DNA of 64,000 nt from Streptomyces sparsogenes (lineage in GTDB: Bacteria > Actinomycetota > Actinomycetes > Streptomycetales > Streptomycetaceae): NCBI RefSeq assembly GCF_001704635.1, contig NZ_MAXF01000013.1, positions 2,501 through 66,500 of the forward strand, in the 5' to 3' direction. Both the position numbers and the translations under genes were made by a program. Shown here piece by piece: positions 42,414-50,749 of this stretch (position 1 is its first letter; every line of letters starts with the position of its first letter). Below the pieces are notes generated by a model, which was given only the letters and a program-made list of their open reading frames with translations, searched no databases and had not been told where the DNA came from.

Positions 42414-43979
42414 ATGGCTCATCACAGACCGGCACACCCAGGTACCGGACGACCAGGCATCAGACGACGGCGCGCCCTGGCGGCGGTGCCGGCCGGGCTG
42501 GCGCTCACCGCGTCCCTCGTCCTGCTCCCCCAGGCGGCCTCGGCCATCCCCCGGGGCGCGCCCGCTTCCGCGGCCACGGCCGACGGCCCCACGCTGTCGT
42601 ACGTGGTCAACACCGCCACCGACCGCGGCACCGTCGGCGCGGTGAAGAAGGCGATCACCGCGTCCCATGGCACGGTGGTGACCGCCTACGAACCCATAGG
42701 CGTCATCGTCGCCCGTTCGGCCGATCCCGACTTCGCGAAGACGATCCGCCAGGTGCGCGGCGTCCAGTCGGCGGGCGCCACCCGCACCGCGCCGCTGACC
42801 GCCGCGGCCACCACCGAGGTCGGCCGGCCCGAGAAGGTGACGGAGAAGCAGCGGAAGGCCGTCGCCGCGCGGGCCACCGCCGGCCAGGAGCCGCTGGAGC
42901 CCCTGCAGTGGGACCTCCCGGCCATCAAGGCCGACCGGGCCGCCAAGGTGGACCCGGGCAGCCGCAAGGTGACCGTCGCCGTCATCGACACCGGCGTGGA
43001 CGACACCCACCCCGACCTCGCCCCCAACTTCTCCCGCGCCCAGTCGGCCAGCTGCGTGGGCGGCGTCGCCGACACCAGCCCCGGCGCCTGGCGCCCGTTC
43101 GACCCGGCCGAGGACTACCACGGCACCCATGTGGCCGGGGAGATCGCCGCCGCCCGCAACGGCGTGGGCGTGGCCGGTGTGGCCCCCGGCGTGAAGGTCT
43201 CCGCCATCAAGGTCAGCGAGCCGACGACGAGCCTGTTCTACGCGGAGAGCGTGGTGTGCGCCTTCGTCTTCGCGGCCGACCACGGCGTCGAGGTGACGAA
43301 CAACAGCTATTACGTCGACCCCTGGAAGTACAACTGCGCGGCCGACCCGGACCAGAAGGCCATCGCCGACGCGGTCGGCCGGGCCTCGGCGTACGCGCAG
43401 CGCAAGGGCGTGGTCAACGTCGCCTCGGCGGGCAACTCCGGCCATGACCTCGCGGCCGGCTCGCTCACCGACACCACGAGCCCCAACGACACCACCCCGG
43501 TGGAGCGCACCGTGGACCCGTCGGCCTGCCCGGACGTGCCCGCCCAGCTCCCGGGCGTGGTCACGGTCGCGGCGACCGGCGTCACCTCCGCGAAGTCGTA
43601 CTACTCCAACTACGGCCTGGGCCAGATCGACGTGGCGGGCCCGGGCGGCGACAAGTACCAGGTGCCCGAGCTGCCCGCCAAGGACGGCCGCATCCTGTCC
43701 ACGATGCCCGGCGGCGACTACGCCTACCTCCAGGGCACTTCGATGGCCTCGCCCCATGTGGCGGGGGTCGCGGCGCTGCTGAAGAGCGCGCACCCCAGCT
43801 CCAGCCCGCAGGAGATCCAGTGGCTGCTGAAGGCCCAGGCGGACAACCCGGGCTGCCCCACCGGTGCGTACGACCCCGACGGTGACGGCGACACGGACGC
43901 CACCTGCACCGGCACCAAGCACATCAACAGCTTCTACGGCTACGGCATCGTCGACGCGCTGGACGCGGTCGCCCGGTGA
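42414..43979 (+). CDS. secreted S8 (subtilisin-like) serine peptidase
   Basis: A 521-residue secreted protease. A long signal peptide (to about 44, LLPQAASA), an I9-type propeptide (about 60-130, LSYVVNTATD and EPIGVIVARSADPDF), then the catalytic domain with Asp192 (VIDTGVDDTHPDL), His236 (YHGTHVAGE), the oxyanion Asn in SAGNSGHD and Ser443 (GTSMASPHVAG). Near the C-terminus is DPDGDGDTD, a calcium-loop-like motif. It is the first of two tandem paralogues, 57 bp apart. Confidence 0.95.
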   Translation: MAHHRPAHPGTGRPGIRRRRALAAVPAGLALTASLVLLPQAASAIPRGAPASAATADGPTLSYVVNTATDRGTVGAVKKAITASHGTVVTAYEPIGVIVARSADPDFAKTIRQVRGVQSAGATRTAPLTAAATTEVGRPEKVTEKQRKAVAARATAGQEPLEPLQWDLPAIKADRAAKVDPGSRKVTVAVIDTGVDDTHPDLAPNFSRAQSASCVGGVADTSPGAWRPFDPAEDYHGTHVAGEIAAARNGVGVAGVAPGVKVSAIKVSEPTTSLFYAESVVCAFVFAADHGVEVTNNSYYVDPWKYNCAADPDQKAIADAVGRASAYAQRKGVVNVASAGNSGHDLAAGSLTDTTSPNDTTPVERTVDPSACPDVPAQLPGVVTVAATGVTSAKSYYSNYGLGQIDVAGPGGDKYQVPELPAKDGRILSTMPGGDYAYLQGTSMASPHVAGVAALLKSAHPSSSPQEIQWLLKAQADNPGCPTGAYDPDGDGDTDATCTGTKHINSFYGYGIVDALDAVAR

Positions 43980-44035
43980 CCCCTCACGTCCCCCACGCCC
44001 GCCCATCCCTGAAGACCGGAAGAACCGGAGTACCC

Positions 44036-45580
44036 ATGACGTCGCGCTCCCTCTCCCTGCCCGTGCGCGCCGCCGCGATACCCGCGGCCCTGGCGCTCAC
44101 CTCCGCCCTGGCCTTCCTGCCCACGAGCGCCACCGCCGCCGGCCACTCGGCGGACGGCGGCGCCCAGGCCACCGCCGCCGCGGCCGACGGCCCGTCGCTG
44201 AGCTACGTCGTCAACACCCGGCCCGGCGCCAAGCAGACGGCCCGGGTCAAGGAGGCCATCGCCAAGGCCGGCGGCAGCGTCGTCGTGTCGTACGACCGGA
44301 TCGGCGTCATCGTGGTCCACTCCGCGAACCCCGACTTCGCCAAGACCATCCGCACCGTGCGCGGCGTCTCCTCGGCGGGCGCCACCCGCACCGCCCCGCT
44401 GCCCGCCCAGTCCACCACCGACACCGGCGCGCCGCGGATGCTGACCGAGAAGCAGCAGAAGGCCGTGGCCGCGCGGGCCACCGCGGGGCAGGACCCGCTG
44501 GAGCCGCTGCAGTGGGACCTGCCCGCGATCAAGGCGGACAAGGCCCATGAGAAGAGCCTGGGCAGCCGGGACGTCACCGTGGGCGTCATCGACACCGGCG
44601 TGGACGACACCCACCCCGACCTGGCCCCCAACTTCGACCGCAAGGCGTCGGTCAACTGCGTCAGCGGCAAGCCGAACACCGCCGACGGAGCCTGGCGGCC
44701 CTCGGCCTCCGAGAGCCCGCACGGCACCCATGTCGCCGGGGAGATCGCCGCCGCGAAGAACGGCATCGGCGTCACCGGGGTGGCCCCGGGCGTCAAGGTC
44801 TCCGGCATCAAGGTGTCCAACCCGGACGGCTTCTTCTACACCGAGGCCGTGGTGTGCGGCTTCGTGTGGGCCGCCGACCACGGCGTGGACGTCACCAACA
44901 ACAGCTATTACACCGACCCCTGGTACTTCAACTGCACCACCGACCCGGACCAGAAGGCCCTGGTCGAGGCCGTCACCCGCGCCTCGCGGTACGCGGAGGG
45001 CAAGGGCGTGGTCAACGTGGCCGCGGCGGGCAACGAGAACTACGACCTGGCCGCGGACTCCATCACCGACCCCTCCAGCCCCAACGACACCACCCCCGGC
45101 GACCGGGAGATCGACCCCCGCACCTGCCTGGACATCCCCACCCAGCTGCCGGGTGTGGTCACCGTGGCCTCGACCGGGGCCAAGGGGCTCAAGTCCTCCT
45201 TCTCCAACTACGGCCTCGGCGTGATTGACATCGCGGCCCCCGGCGGCGACAGCACCGCCTACCAGAAGCCGGCGCCCCCGGCGGAGAGCGGGCTCATCTA
45301 CAACACCCTCCCCGGCGGCAAGTACGGCTACATGGCGGGCACCTCCATGGCCTCCCCGCACGTGGCCGGGGTCGCGGCGCTCATCAAGAGCACCCACCCG
45401 CACGCCTCCGCGTGGCAGGTCAAGGCGCTGCTCAAGGCCCAGGCCGACGACACCGCCTGCCCCGACCCGTACGACATCAACGGGGACGGCAAGGCGGACG
45501 CGGTGTGCGAGGGCAACGCCGCGTACAACGGCTTCTACGGGGCGGGGATCGCGGACGCCCTGGACGCGGTCACCCAGTAG
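44036..45580 (+). CDS. secreted S8 (subtilisin-like) serine peptidase, tandem paralogue
   Basis: A 514-residue secreted subtilase with the same layout as its upstream neighbour: signal peptide (ending near TSATAA), I9-like propeptide (LSYVVNTRPGAKQ), catalytic Asp in VIDTGVDDTHPDL, His in PHGTHVAGE, Asn in AAGNENYD and Ser in GTSMASPHVAG, and a C-terminal DINGDGKAD loop. The two share long identical blocks, indicating tandem duplication. CGGAG precedes ATG 44036; the frame from 43976 includes non-conserved residues. Likely cotranscribed with the first copy and ended by a hairpin. Confidence 0.95.
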   Translation: MTSRSLSLPVRAAAIPAALALTSALAFLPTSATAAGHSADGGAQATAAAADGPSLSYVVNTRPGAKQTARVKEAIAKAGGSVVVSYDRIGVIVVHSANPDFAKTIRTVRGVSSAGATRTAPLPAQSTTDTGAPRMLTEKQQKAVAARATAGQDPLEPLQWDLPAIKADKAHEKSLGSRDVTVGVIDTGVDDTHPDLAPNFDRKASVNCVSGKPNTADGAWRPSASESPHGTHVAGEIAAAKNGIGVTGVAPGVKVSGIKVSNPDGFFYTEAVVCGFVWAADHGVDVTNNSYYTDPWYFNCTTDPDQKALVEAVTRASRYAEGKGVVNVAAAGNENYDLAADSITDPSSPNDTTPGDREIDPRTCLDIPTQLPGVVTVASTGAKGLKSSFSNYGLGVIDIAAPGGDSTAYQKPAPPAESGLIYNTLPGGKYGYMAGTSMASPHVAGVAALIKSTHPHASAWQVKALLKAQADDTACPDPYDINGDGKADAVCEGNAAYNGFYGAGIADALDAVTQ

Positions 45581-45606
45581 GTCACCCAGTAGAACTGGCG
45601 CCATGC

Positions 45607-45640
45607 ACGGGCCGTCGGGCGGGTTCGCCCGGCGGCCCGT
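45607..45640 (+). terminator. hairpin after the subtilase pair
   Basis: ACGGGCCGTCGGGCG (45607-45621) pairs with CGCCCGGCGGCCCGT (45626-45640), one mismatch, 4-base loop. Confidence 0.8.
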
Positions 45641-45735
45641 ACGCATGCTCCGACGCCGCGTCAGAGGAGCCGGGCGGGCCGCCCCTTGGGGTGGTGGCGG
45701 CGGACTGTCGGCGGGGGCCCGTATCCTCATGGACC

Positions 45736-46737
45736 ATGCTCGAAGACCGCACGGCGGCCGCACCACGGCTCGCCCCCCAGCTCACCCCGCCGCCCGACCC
45801 GTGGCCGGACGGCTATCCCGAGGGGTACGCGGTCGTCGACGTGGAGACGACCGGGCTCGCCCGCGACGACCGGATCGTCTCCGCCGCCGTCTACCAACTG
45901 GACGGGCGCGGCGCGGTGCAGGACCACTGGTACACCCTGGTCAATCCGCAGCGCGACCCGGGGCCGGTGTGGATCCACGGCCTGACCAGCGAGGTGCTGG
46001 CCGACGCCCCGCTGTTCGGCCAGATCGCCGAGGAGCTGGCCGCGCGCCTGGACGGCCGGGTGCTGGTCGCGCACAACGCGGTCTTCGACTGGTCGATGCT
46101 CGCCCGGGAGTACGCGCGCGCGGGCAGCGCCGCGCCGGTGCGGCAGCGGCTGTGCACCATCGCGCTCTCCAAGGAGCTGGGCCTGCCGCTGCCCAACCAC
46201 AAGCTGGAGTCCCTCGCCGCGCACTACGGGGTCGTCCAGCGGCGCGCCCACCACGCCCTGGACGACGCCCGGGTGCTCGCCGAGACCTTCCGGCCGAGCC
46301 TGCACGCGGCCGCCTCGACCGGGCTGCGGCTGCCCCTGCTCGCCTGCCAGCCGCTGACCGAGTGGTCCGACGCCCCCCGCCCGATCGGCTACCAGCGCTC
46401 GTACCGCTCCGCCGGCTGGCGCCCCAGCCGCAAGCGCCCGGCCTGCCCCTACCCCAACCCGGGGCGCTACGAGCCGGGCGGCCGGCTGGTGCAGGGCATG
46501 CGGGTGGCGTTCTCCGGCGACACCTCGATCGACCGCGAGCTGCTGGAGGACCAGGCCGTCGAGGCCGGGCTGCATGTGGCCACCAGCGTCTCCCGGCTCA
46601 CCAGCCTGCTGGTCACCAATGACCCGGATGCCGCGACCTCCAAGATCACCAAGGCGCGTTCGTTCGGCACCCCGGTCATCGACGAGGCGGCCTTCACCCA
46701 GCTGCTGCGGGACGTGGCCCCCGCACCAAACAGGTGA
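45736..46737 (+). CDS. DEDDh 3'-5' exonuclease with BRCT-like C-terminus
   Basis: A 333-residue protein. The exonuclease domain (about 25-195) has ExoI YAVVDVETTGL, ExoII VLVAHNAVFDWSML and ExoIII HHALDDARVLAE, the DEDDh set of the DnaQ/epsilon family. After a basic linker, residues about 255-330 look like a BRCT domain (RVAFSGDTSIDRELLEDQA, TSLLVTNDPDAATSKITKA). DnaQ-BRCT fusions are typical of actinobacterial repair proteins. ATG at 45736; TATCCT ends 8 bases upstream and no ribosome site is present, so leaderless initiation is plausible. Confidence 0.9.
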   Translation: MLEDRTAAAPRLAPQLTPPPDPWPDGYPEGYAVVDVETTGLARDDRIVSAAVYQLDGRGAVQDHWYTLVNPQRDPGPVWIHGLTSEVLADAPLFGQIAEELAARLDGRVLVAHNAVFDWSMLAREYARAGSAAPVRQRLCTIALSKELGLPLPNHKLESLAAHYGVVQRRAHHALDDARVLAETFRPSLHAAASTGLRLPLLACQPLTEWSDAPRPIGYQRSYRSAGWRPSRKRPACPYPNPGRYEPGGRLVQGMRVAFSGDTSIDRELLEDQAVEAGLHVATSVSRLTSLLVTNDPDAATSKITKARSFGTPVIDEAAFTQLLRDVAPAPNR

Positions 46738-46800
46738 AGTCGGACCAACACGCCCGCCCGCCGCTCCCCCACCGCGGCCGCAGCCCGCACCCTGTGCCCC

Positions 46801-47034
46801 ATGGCACGTTGCGAGGTCTGCGGAAACGACTACCACATGACGTTCGAGGTGCACGCGCAGGGCGCGGTGCACGTCTTCGACTGCTTCTCCTGCGCCATCC
46901 ACCGCATGGCGCCCATCTGTGAGCACTGCCGGTGCCAGATCATCGGCCAGGGCGTGGAGGTGGACGGCCACTTCTACTGCGGCGCCCACTGCTCCCGGGC
47001 CGAAGGGAGGGTGGGGATCATCGACCGCGTGTGA
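46801..47034 (+). CDS. small zinc-ribbon (LIM-like) protein
   Basis: A 77-residue Cys/His-rich protein: CEVCG, then FDCFSCAIHRMAPICEHC, CQIIGQGVEV and FYCGAHC. The pairs CxxC, CxxC/H, CxxC and CxxxC would bind two zinc ions, as in LIM-like or treble-clef domains. No enzyme motif. Conserved in Streptomyces with unknown function. ATG at 46801; no clear ribosome site. Confidence 0.85.
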   Translation: MARCEVCGNDYHMTFEVHAQGAVHVFDCFSCAIHRMAPICEHCRCQIIGQGVEVDGHFYCGAHCSRAEGRVGIIDRV

Positions 47035-47115
47035 GCCCGCCCGCCGGCGGCGCGGGACCGCCCCTCGGTGCCCCCAGCGGCCGGGGGGCGACCCACGGCG
47101 AGTACTGTCAAGGAC

Positions 47116-48039
47116 GTGTACCGCTTCCTGTTGTCCCGGCAGTGGGTGATCCTCACTCTGGTGGGCCTCGTCCTGATCCCGGTCATGATCCGACTGGGCT
47201 TCTGGCAGCTCCACCGTCATGAGCACCGGGTCGCGCAGAACGAGCTGATCGCGAAGAGCCTGGCCGCGCCCGCGGTCCCCGTCGACCGGCTCACCGCCCC
47301 GGGGCGCACCGTCGCCCACGACGACATGTGGCGCACGGTGACCGCCAAGGGCCGGTACGACACCCGGCACGAGGTGGTCGTGCGCCAGCGGACCGCCGCC
47401 GACGAGCAGTCCATCGGCTACTACGTGATCACCCCGCTGGTCATGGACGACGGCCGGGCCGTCCTCGTCAACCGCGGCTGGATCCCGGCGGGCAACGACC
47501 TCACCCGCTTCCCCAAGGTGCCCGCCGCCCCCTCCGGCGAGGTCACCGTCACCGGGCGGCTCAAGGCCGACGAGACGACCGGGAACAGCGGCATCAAGGA
47601 CAAGCCGGGGCTGCCCGCCCGCCAGGTCATGCTGATCAACAGCGAGCGGCAGGCGAAGTCCCTGCCCCGGCCCGTCCTCGGCGGCTACATCGAGCTGACC
47701 ACGTCCTCCCCGAAGGGCGCCGGCCAGCCGGAGCCGGTCCCGGCGCCGGATCACAGCGGCATCGGCCCGCACATGGCGTACGCCATCCAGTGGTGGCTGT
47801 TCTCCGCCGGTGTGCCCATCGGCTGGGTGATCCTGGTCCGCCGCGAGCTGAAGGACCGGGCGGCCGCGCGGGCCGCCGAGGCCGAGGCCGGCTCGGGGGA
47901 CGGGCCGGACCCGAAGCCGGGCGCCGGGCCGGACACCGAGCCGGAAGCCGGGCAGGACGCCGGGCCGGGCGGCGGCGCGTCGCAGGCCAGGGGCGGATCC
48001 GGGGCCCAGCCGGCCCGCGCCGGGGCCGACGCCGAGTAG
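47116..48039 (+). CDS. SURF1-family protein
   Basis: A 307-residue SURF1 homologue, a cytochrome c oxidase assembly factor in the membrane. Two transmembrane helices flank an extracytoplasmic domain: VILTLVGLVLIPVMIRLGFWQL near the N-terminus and YAIQWWLFSAGVPIGWVILV near 240-260. Signature sequences are LGFWQLHRHEHR, VNRGWIP and HMAYAIQWW. The last 50 residues are low-complexity Pro/Gly/Glu. TACTGT lies 7 bases before the GTG at 47116, so it may be leaderless. Confidence 0.93.
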   Translation: MYRFLLSRQWVILTLVGLVLIPVMIRLGFWQLHRHEHRVAQNELIAKSLAAPAVPVDRLTAPGRTVAHDDMWRTVTAKGRYDTRHEVVVRQRTAADEQSIGYYVITPLVMDDGRAVLVNRGWIPAGNDLTRFPKVPAAPSGEVTVTGRLKADETTGNSGIKDKPGLPARQVMLINSERQAKSLPRPVLGGYIELTTSSPKGAGQPEPVPAPDHSGIGPHMAYAIQWWLFSAGVPIGWVILVRRELKDRAAARAAEAEAGSGDGPDPKPGAGPDTEPEAGQDAGPGGGASQARGGSGAQPARAGADAE

Positions 48040-48065
48040 CGACTAATCGCCGACGCGCCGGGAAG

Positions 48066-49880
48066 ATGCCCGATGTGACTTCGGCACTCGAGGACTACGC
48101 ACTCATCGGGGACCACCAGACGGCCGCCCTGATCGGCCGTGACGGCTCCCTCGACTGGCTGTGCCTGCCGCGCTTCGACTCCCCCGCCTGCTTCGCCGCC
48201 CTCCTCGGCGGCCTCGACCAGGGCCACTGGCGGCTCGCCCCGGCGGGCGCGGGCGCGTGCACCCGCCGCGCCTACCTGGAGGACTCCCTCATCCTGGAGT
48301 CCGTGTGGGAGACGGCCGGCGGCACGGTCAAGGTCATCGACTTCATGCCACAGCGCGACCGGGCCCCCGATGTCGTCCGCATCGTCGAGGGCGTCCGCGG
48401 CCGGGTCGAGATGCTCGGCGTCCTGCGGCTGCGCTTCGACTACGGCCGGGTGGTGCCGTGGGTGCGCCGCAGCGACAGCCACCACGTCGCCGTCGCCGGC
48501 CCCGACTCGGTGTGGCTGCGCTCCGACCCGGCCGTGCACACCTACGGCCAGGACTTCAGCACCCGCTCCGAGTTCACCGTCTCCGCCGGGGACAAGGTCG
48601 CCTTCGTGCTGACCTGGCACCCCTCCCACGAGCCCCGGCCGCGCCAGATCGACCCGTACGAAGCCCTCGACCACAGCCTGAAGGGCTGGCGCGCCTGGGC
48701 CGCGCGATGCCGCTACCAGGGCCCCCACCGGGACGCCGTGGTCCGCTCCCTGATCACCCTCAAGGCGCTGACCTACGCGCCCACCGGCGGCATCGTCGCC
48801 GCCCCCACCACCTCGCTGCCCGAGCGCCTGGGCGGGGTCCGCAACTGGGACTACCGCTACTGCTGGCTGCGCGACTCCACCCTCACCCTGAGCGCCCTGC
48901 TGCTGGCCGGCTACCGCGAGGAGGCGGCCGCCTGGCGCGACTGGCTGCTGCGCGCGATCGCCGGCGACCCCGCCGAGCTGCAGATCATGTACGGCCTCGG
49001 GGGCGAGCGCCGGATCCATGAGTACGAGCTGCCCTGGCTGCCGGGTTACGCGGACTCCGCTCCCGTACGGGTCGGCAACGGCGCGGTCGGCCAGCGCCAG
49101 CTCGACGTCTACGGCGAGGTGATGGACTCCTTCCACCTGGCCCGGGGCTCCGGCCTGCCCGCCGAGCCGCACGCCTGGCAGATCCAGCGCGCCATGATGG
49201 ACTTCCTGGAGTCCGCCTGGCAGGACCCCGACGAGGGCCTGTGGGAGATCCGCGGCCCGCGCCGCCACTTCGTGCACTCCAAGGTGATGGCCTGGGTCGC
49301 CGCCGACCGGGCGGTGCGCGCCCTGGAGGCCCACCCCGAGCTGCCCGGCGACATCGACCGCTGGCGCGTCATGCGGGAGACCGTCCACCGGGAGGTCTGC
49401 GAGAAGGGCTACGACGACACCCGCTCCACCTTCACCCAGTCCTACGGCTCCGCCGAGCTGGACGCGGCCACCCTGCTCATCCCGCGCGTCGGGTTCCTGC
49501 CCGCGGACGACCCCCGGGTGATCGGCACCATCGACGCGGTCCGCCGGGAGCTCAGCCACGACGGCCTCATCCGCCGCTACACCACCGACGGGGACCACGG
49601 GGGCGACGACGGCGGCAATGTCGACGGCCTCCCCGGCTCCGAGGGCGCCTTCCTCGTCTGCTCGTTCTGGCTGGCCGACGCCCTCATGCTGGCCGGCCGC
49701 CGGCAGGAGGCCGAGACCCTGTTCCAGCGCCTGCTGTCGCTGCGCAACGACGTGGGTCTGCTGTCCGAGGAGTACGACCCGAAATCGGGCCGGCTGCTCG
49801 GCAACTTCCCCCAGGCGTTCAGCCACATCGGCCTGGTGCGGACCGCCCTTACGCTCGCCGAGGACCGCAGGGCAGACTGA
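48066..49880 (+). CDS. glycoside hydrolase family 15 protein
   Basis: A 604-residue GH15-type enzyme: an N-terminal super-beta-sandwich (about 1-220, DYALIGDHQTAALIGRDGSLDWLCLPRFDS) and an (alpha/alpha)6 barrel with NWDYRYCWLRDSTLTLSALL, ELPWLPGYADSAPVRVGNGA and the catalytic-glutamate region LPGSEGAFLVCSFWLADAL. Actinobacterial members include trehalases and glucoamylases; which is not decided by sequence. ATG at 48066, or GTG at 48075 with GGGAAG upstream. It follows SURF1 by 26 bp. Confidence 0.9.
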   Translation: MPDVTSALEDYALIGDHQTAALIGRDGSLDWLCLPRFDSPACFAALLGGLDQGHWRLAPAGAGACTRRAYLEDSLILESVWETAGGTVKVIDFMPQRDRAPDVVRIVEGVRGRVEMLGVLRLRFDYGRVVPWVRRSDSHHVAVAGPDSVWLRSDPAVHTYGQDFSTRSEFTVSAGDKVAFVLTWHPSHEPRPRQIDPYEALDHSLKGWRAWAARCRYQGPHRDAVVRSLITLKALTYAPTGGIVAAPTTSLPERLGGVRNWDYRYCWLRDSTLTLSALLLAGYREEAAAWRDWLLRAIAGDPAELQIMYGLGGERRIHEYELPWLPGYADSAPVRVGNGAVGQRQLDVYGEVMDSFHLARGSGLPAEPHAWQIQRAMMDFLESAWQDPDEGLWEIRGPRRHFVHSKVMAWVAADRAVRALEAHPELPGDIDRWRVMRETVHREVCEKGYDDTRSTFTQSYGSAELDAATLLIPRVGFLPADDPRVIGTIDAVRRELSHDGLIRRYTTDGDHGGDDGGNVDGLPGSEGAFLVCSFWLADALMLAGRRQEAETLFQRLLSLRNDVGLLSEEYDPKSGRLLGNFPQAFSHIGLVRTALTLAEDRRAD

Positions 49881-49884
49881 GCCC

Positions 49885-50640
49885 ATGGATCTTGGACTCA
49901 AAGACCGGGTGTACGTCCTCACCGGGGCCAGCCGAGGGCTGGGCCTCGCGGCCGCCCGGGAGCTGGTCGCCGACGGCGCGAAGGTCGTGATCACGGGACG
50001 CGACGAGAAAACCACGGCGGAGGTCGCGGCCGAGCTGGGCCCGGGCGCCGTCGGCGTCGCGGCGGACAACGCCGACCCGGCCACGGCCGAGCGCCTTATC
50101 GCCACGGCCCGCGACCGCTTCGGCGGCTTCGACGGCGTGCTCATCAGCGTCGGCGGGCCCCCGGCGGGCCCGACGGCGGACATCACCGACGCCCAGTGGC
50201 AGGCGGCCTTCGACTCGGTCTTCCTCGGCGCGGTCCGCCTGGCCCGCGGCGCCGCCGCGGAGCTCCCCGCCGGCGGTGTGATCGGCTTCGTCCTCTCCGG
50301 CTCCGTCCACGAGCCGATCCCGGGCCTGACGGTCTCCAACGGGCTGCGGCCGGGCCTGGCGGGTTTCGCGAAGTCCCTCTCGCAGGAGGTGGGCCCGCGC
50401 GGCATCCGGGTCGTCGGCCTGCTGCCGGCCCGTATCGACACCGACCGGGTCCGCGAGCTGGACGCGCTGTCCGGCGACGCGGAGGCGGCCCGCGCCCGCC
50501 ACAGCGAGCAGATCCCGCTGCGGCGCTACGGCAAGCCGGAGGAGTTCGGCCGGACGGCGGCGTTCCTGCTGTCGCCGGCCGCGTCCTACCTGACCGGCCT
50601 CATGCTCCCGGTGGACGGCGGCGCGCTGCACGGCTTCTGA
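49885..50640 (+). CDS. divergent short-chain dehydrogenase/reductase
   Basis: A 251-residue SDR with an intact cofactor loop TGASRGLGLAAARELV, the D/N residue in ADNADP and the C-terminal FLLSPAASYLTGLMLPVDGG. The canonical YxxxK is not present: the aligned segment reads VSNGLRPGLAGFAKSL, where Ser and Arg occupy the Tyr and Lys positions. Such SDRs are probably not standard oxidoreductases, though a subfamily with this NGLRPG motif is widespread in actinobacteria. It begins 4 bp after the GH15 stop. Confidence 0.85.
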   Translation: MDLGLKDRVYVLTGASRGLGLAAARELVADGAKVVITGRDEKTTAEVAAELGPGAVGVAADNADPATAERLIATARDRFGGFDGVLISVGGPPAGPTADITDAQWQAAFDSVFLGAVRLARGAAAELPAGGVIGFVLSGSVHEPIPGLTVSNGLRPGLAGFAKSLSQEVGPRGIRVVGLLPARIDTDRVRELDALSGDAEAARARHSEQIPLRRYGKPEEFGRTAAFLLSPAASYLTGLMLPVDGGALHGF

Positions 50641-50749
50641 GGCCCTCAGGGCCCGGTTCGCACGCCCCGGATCTCTCCTGGTACGCCACGGTGCGTGTCA
50701 TAACATGGCAGCTAAATCACCTCATCGCCCACAGTGCCAGGAGCAGCAG

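Noticed and set aside
47328..48065. Longer frame upstream of the GH15 gene
   Set aside because: It overlaps SURF1 in another frame and is Arg/Gly-rich, typical of GC-driven shadow ORFs.
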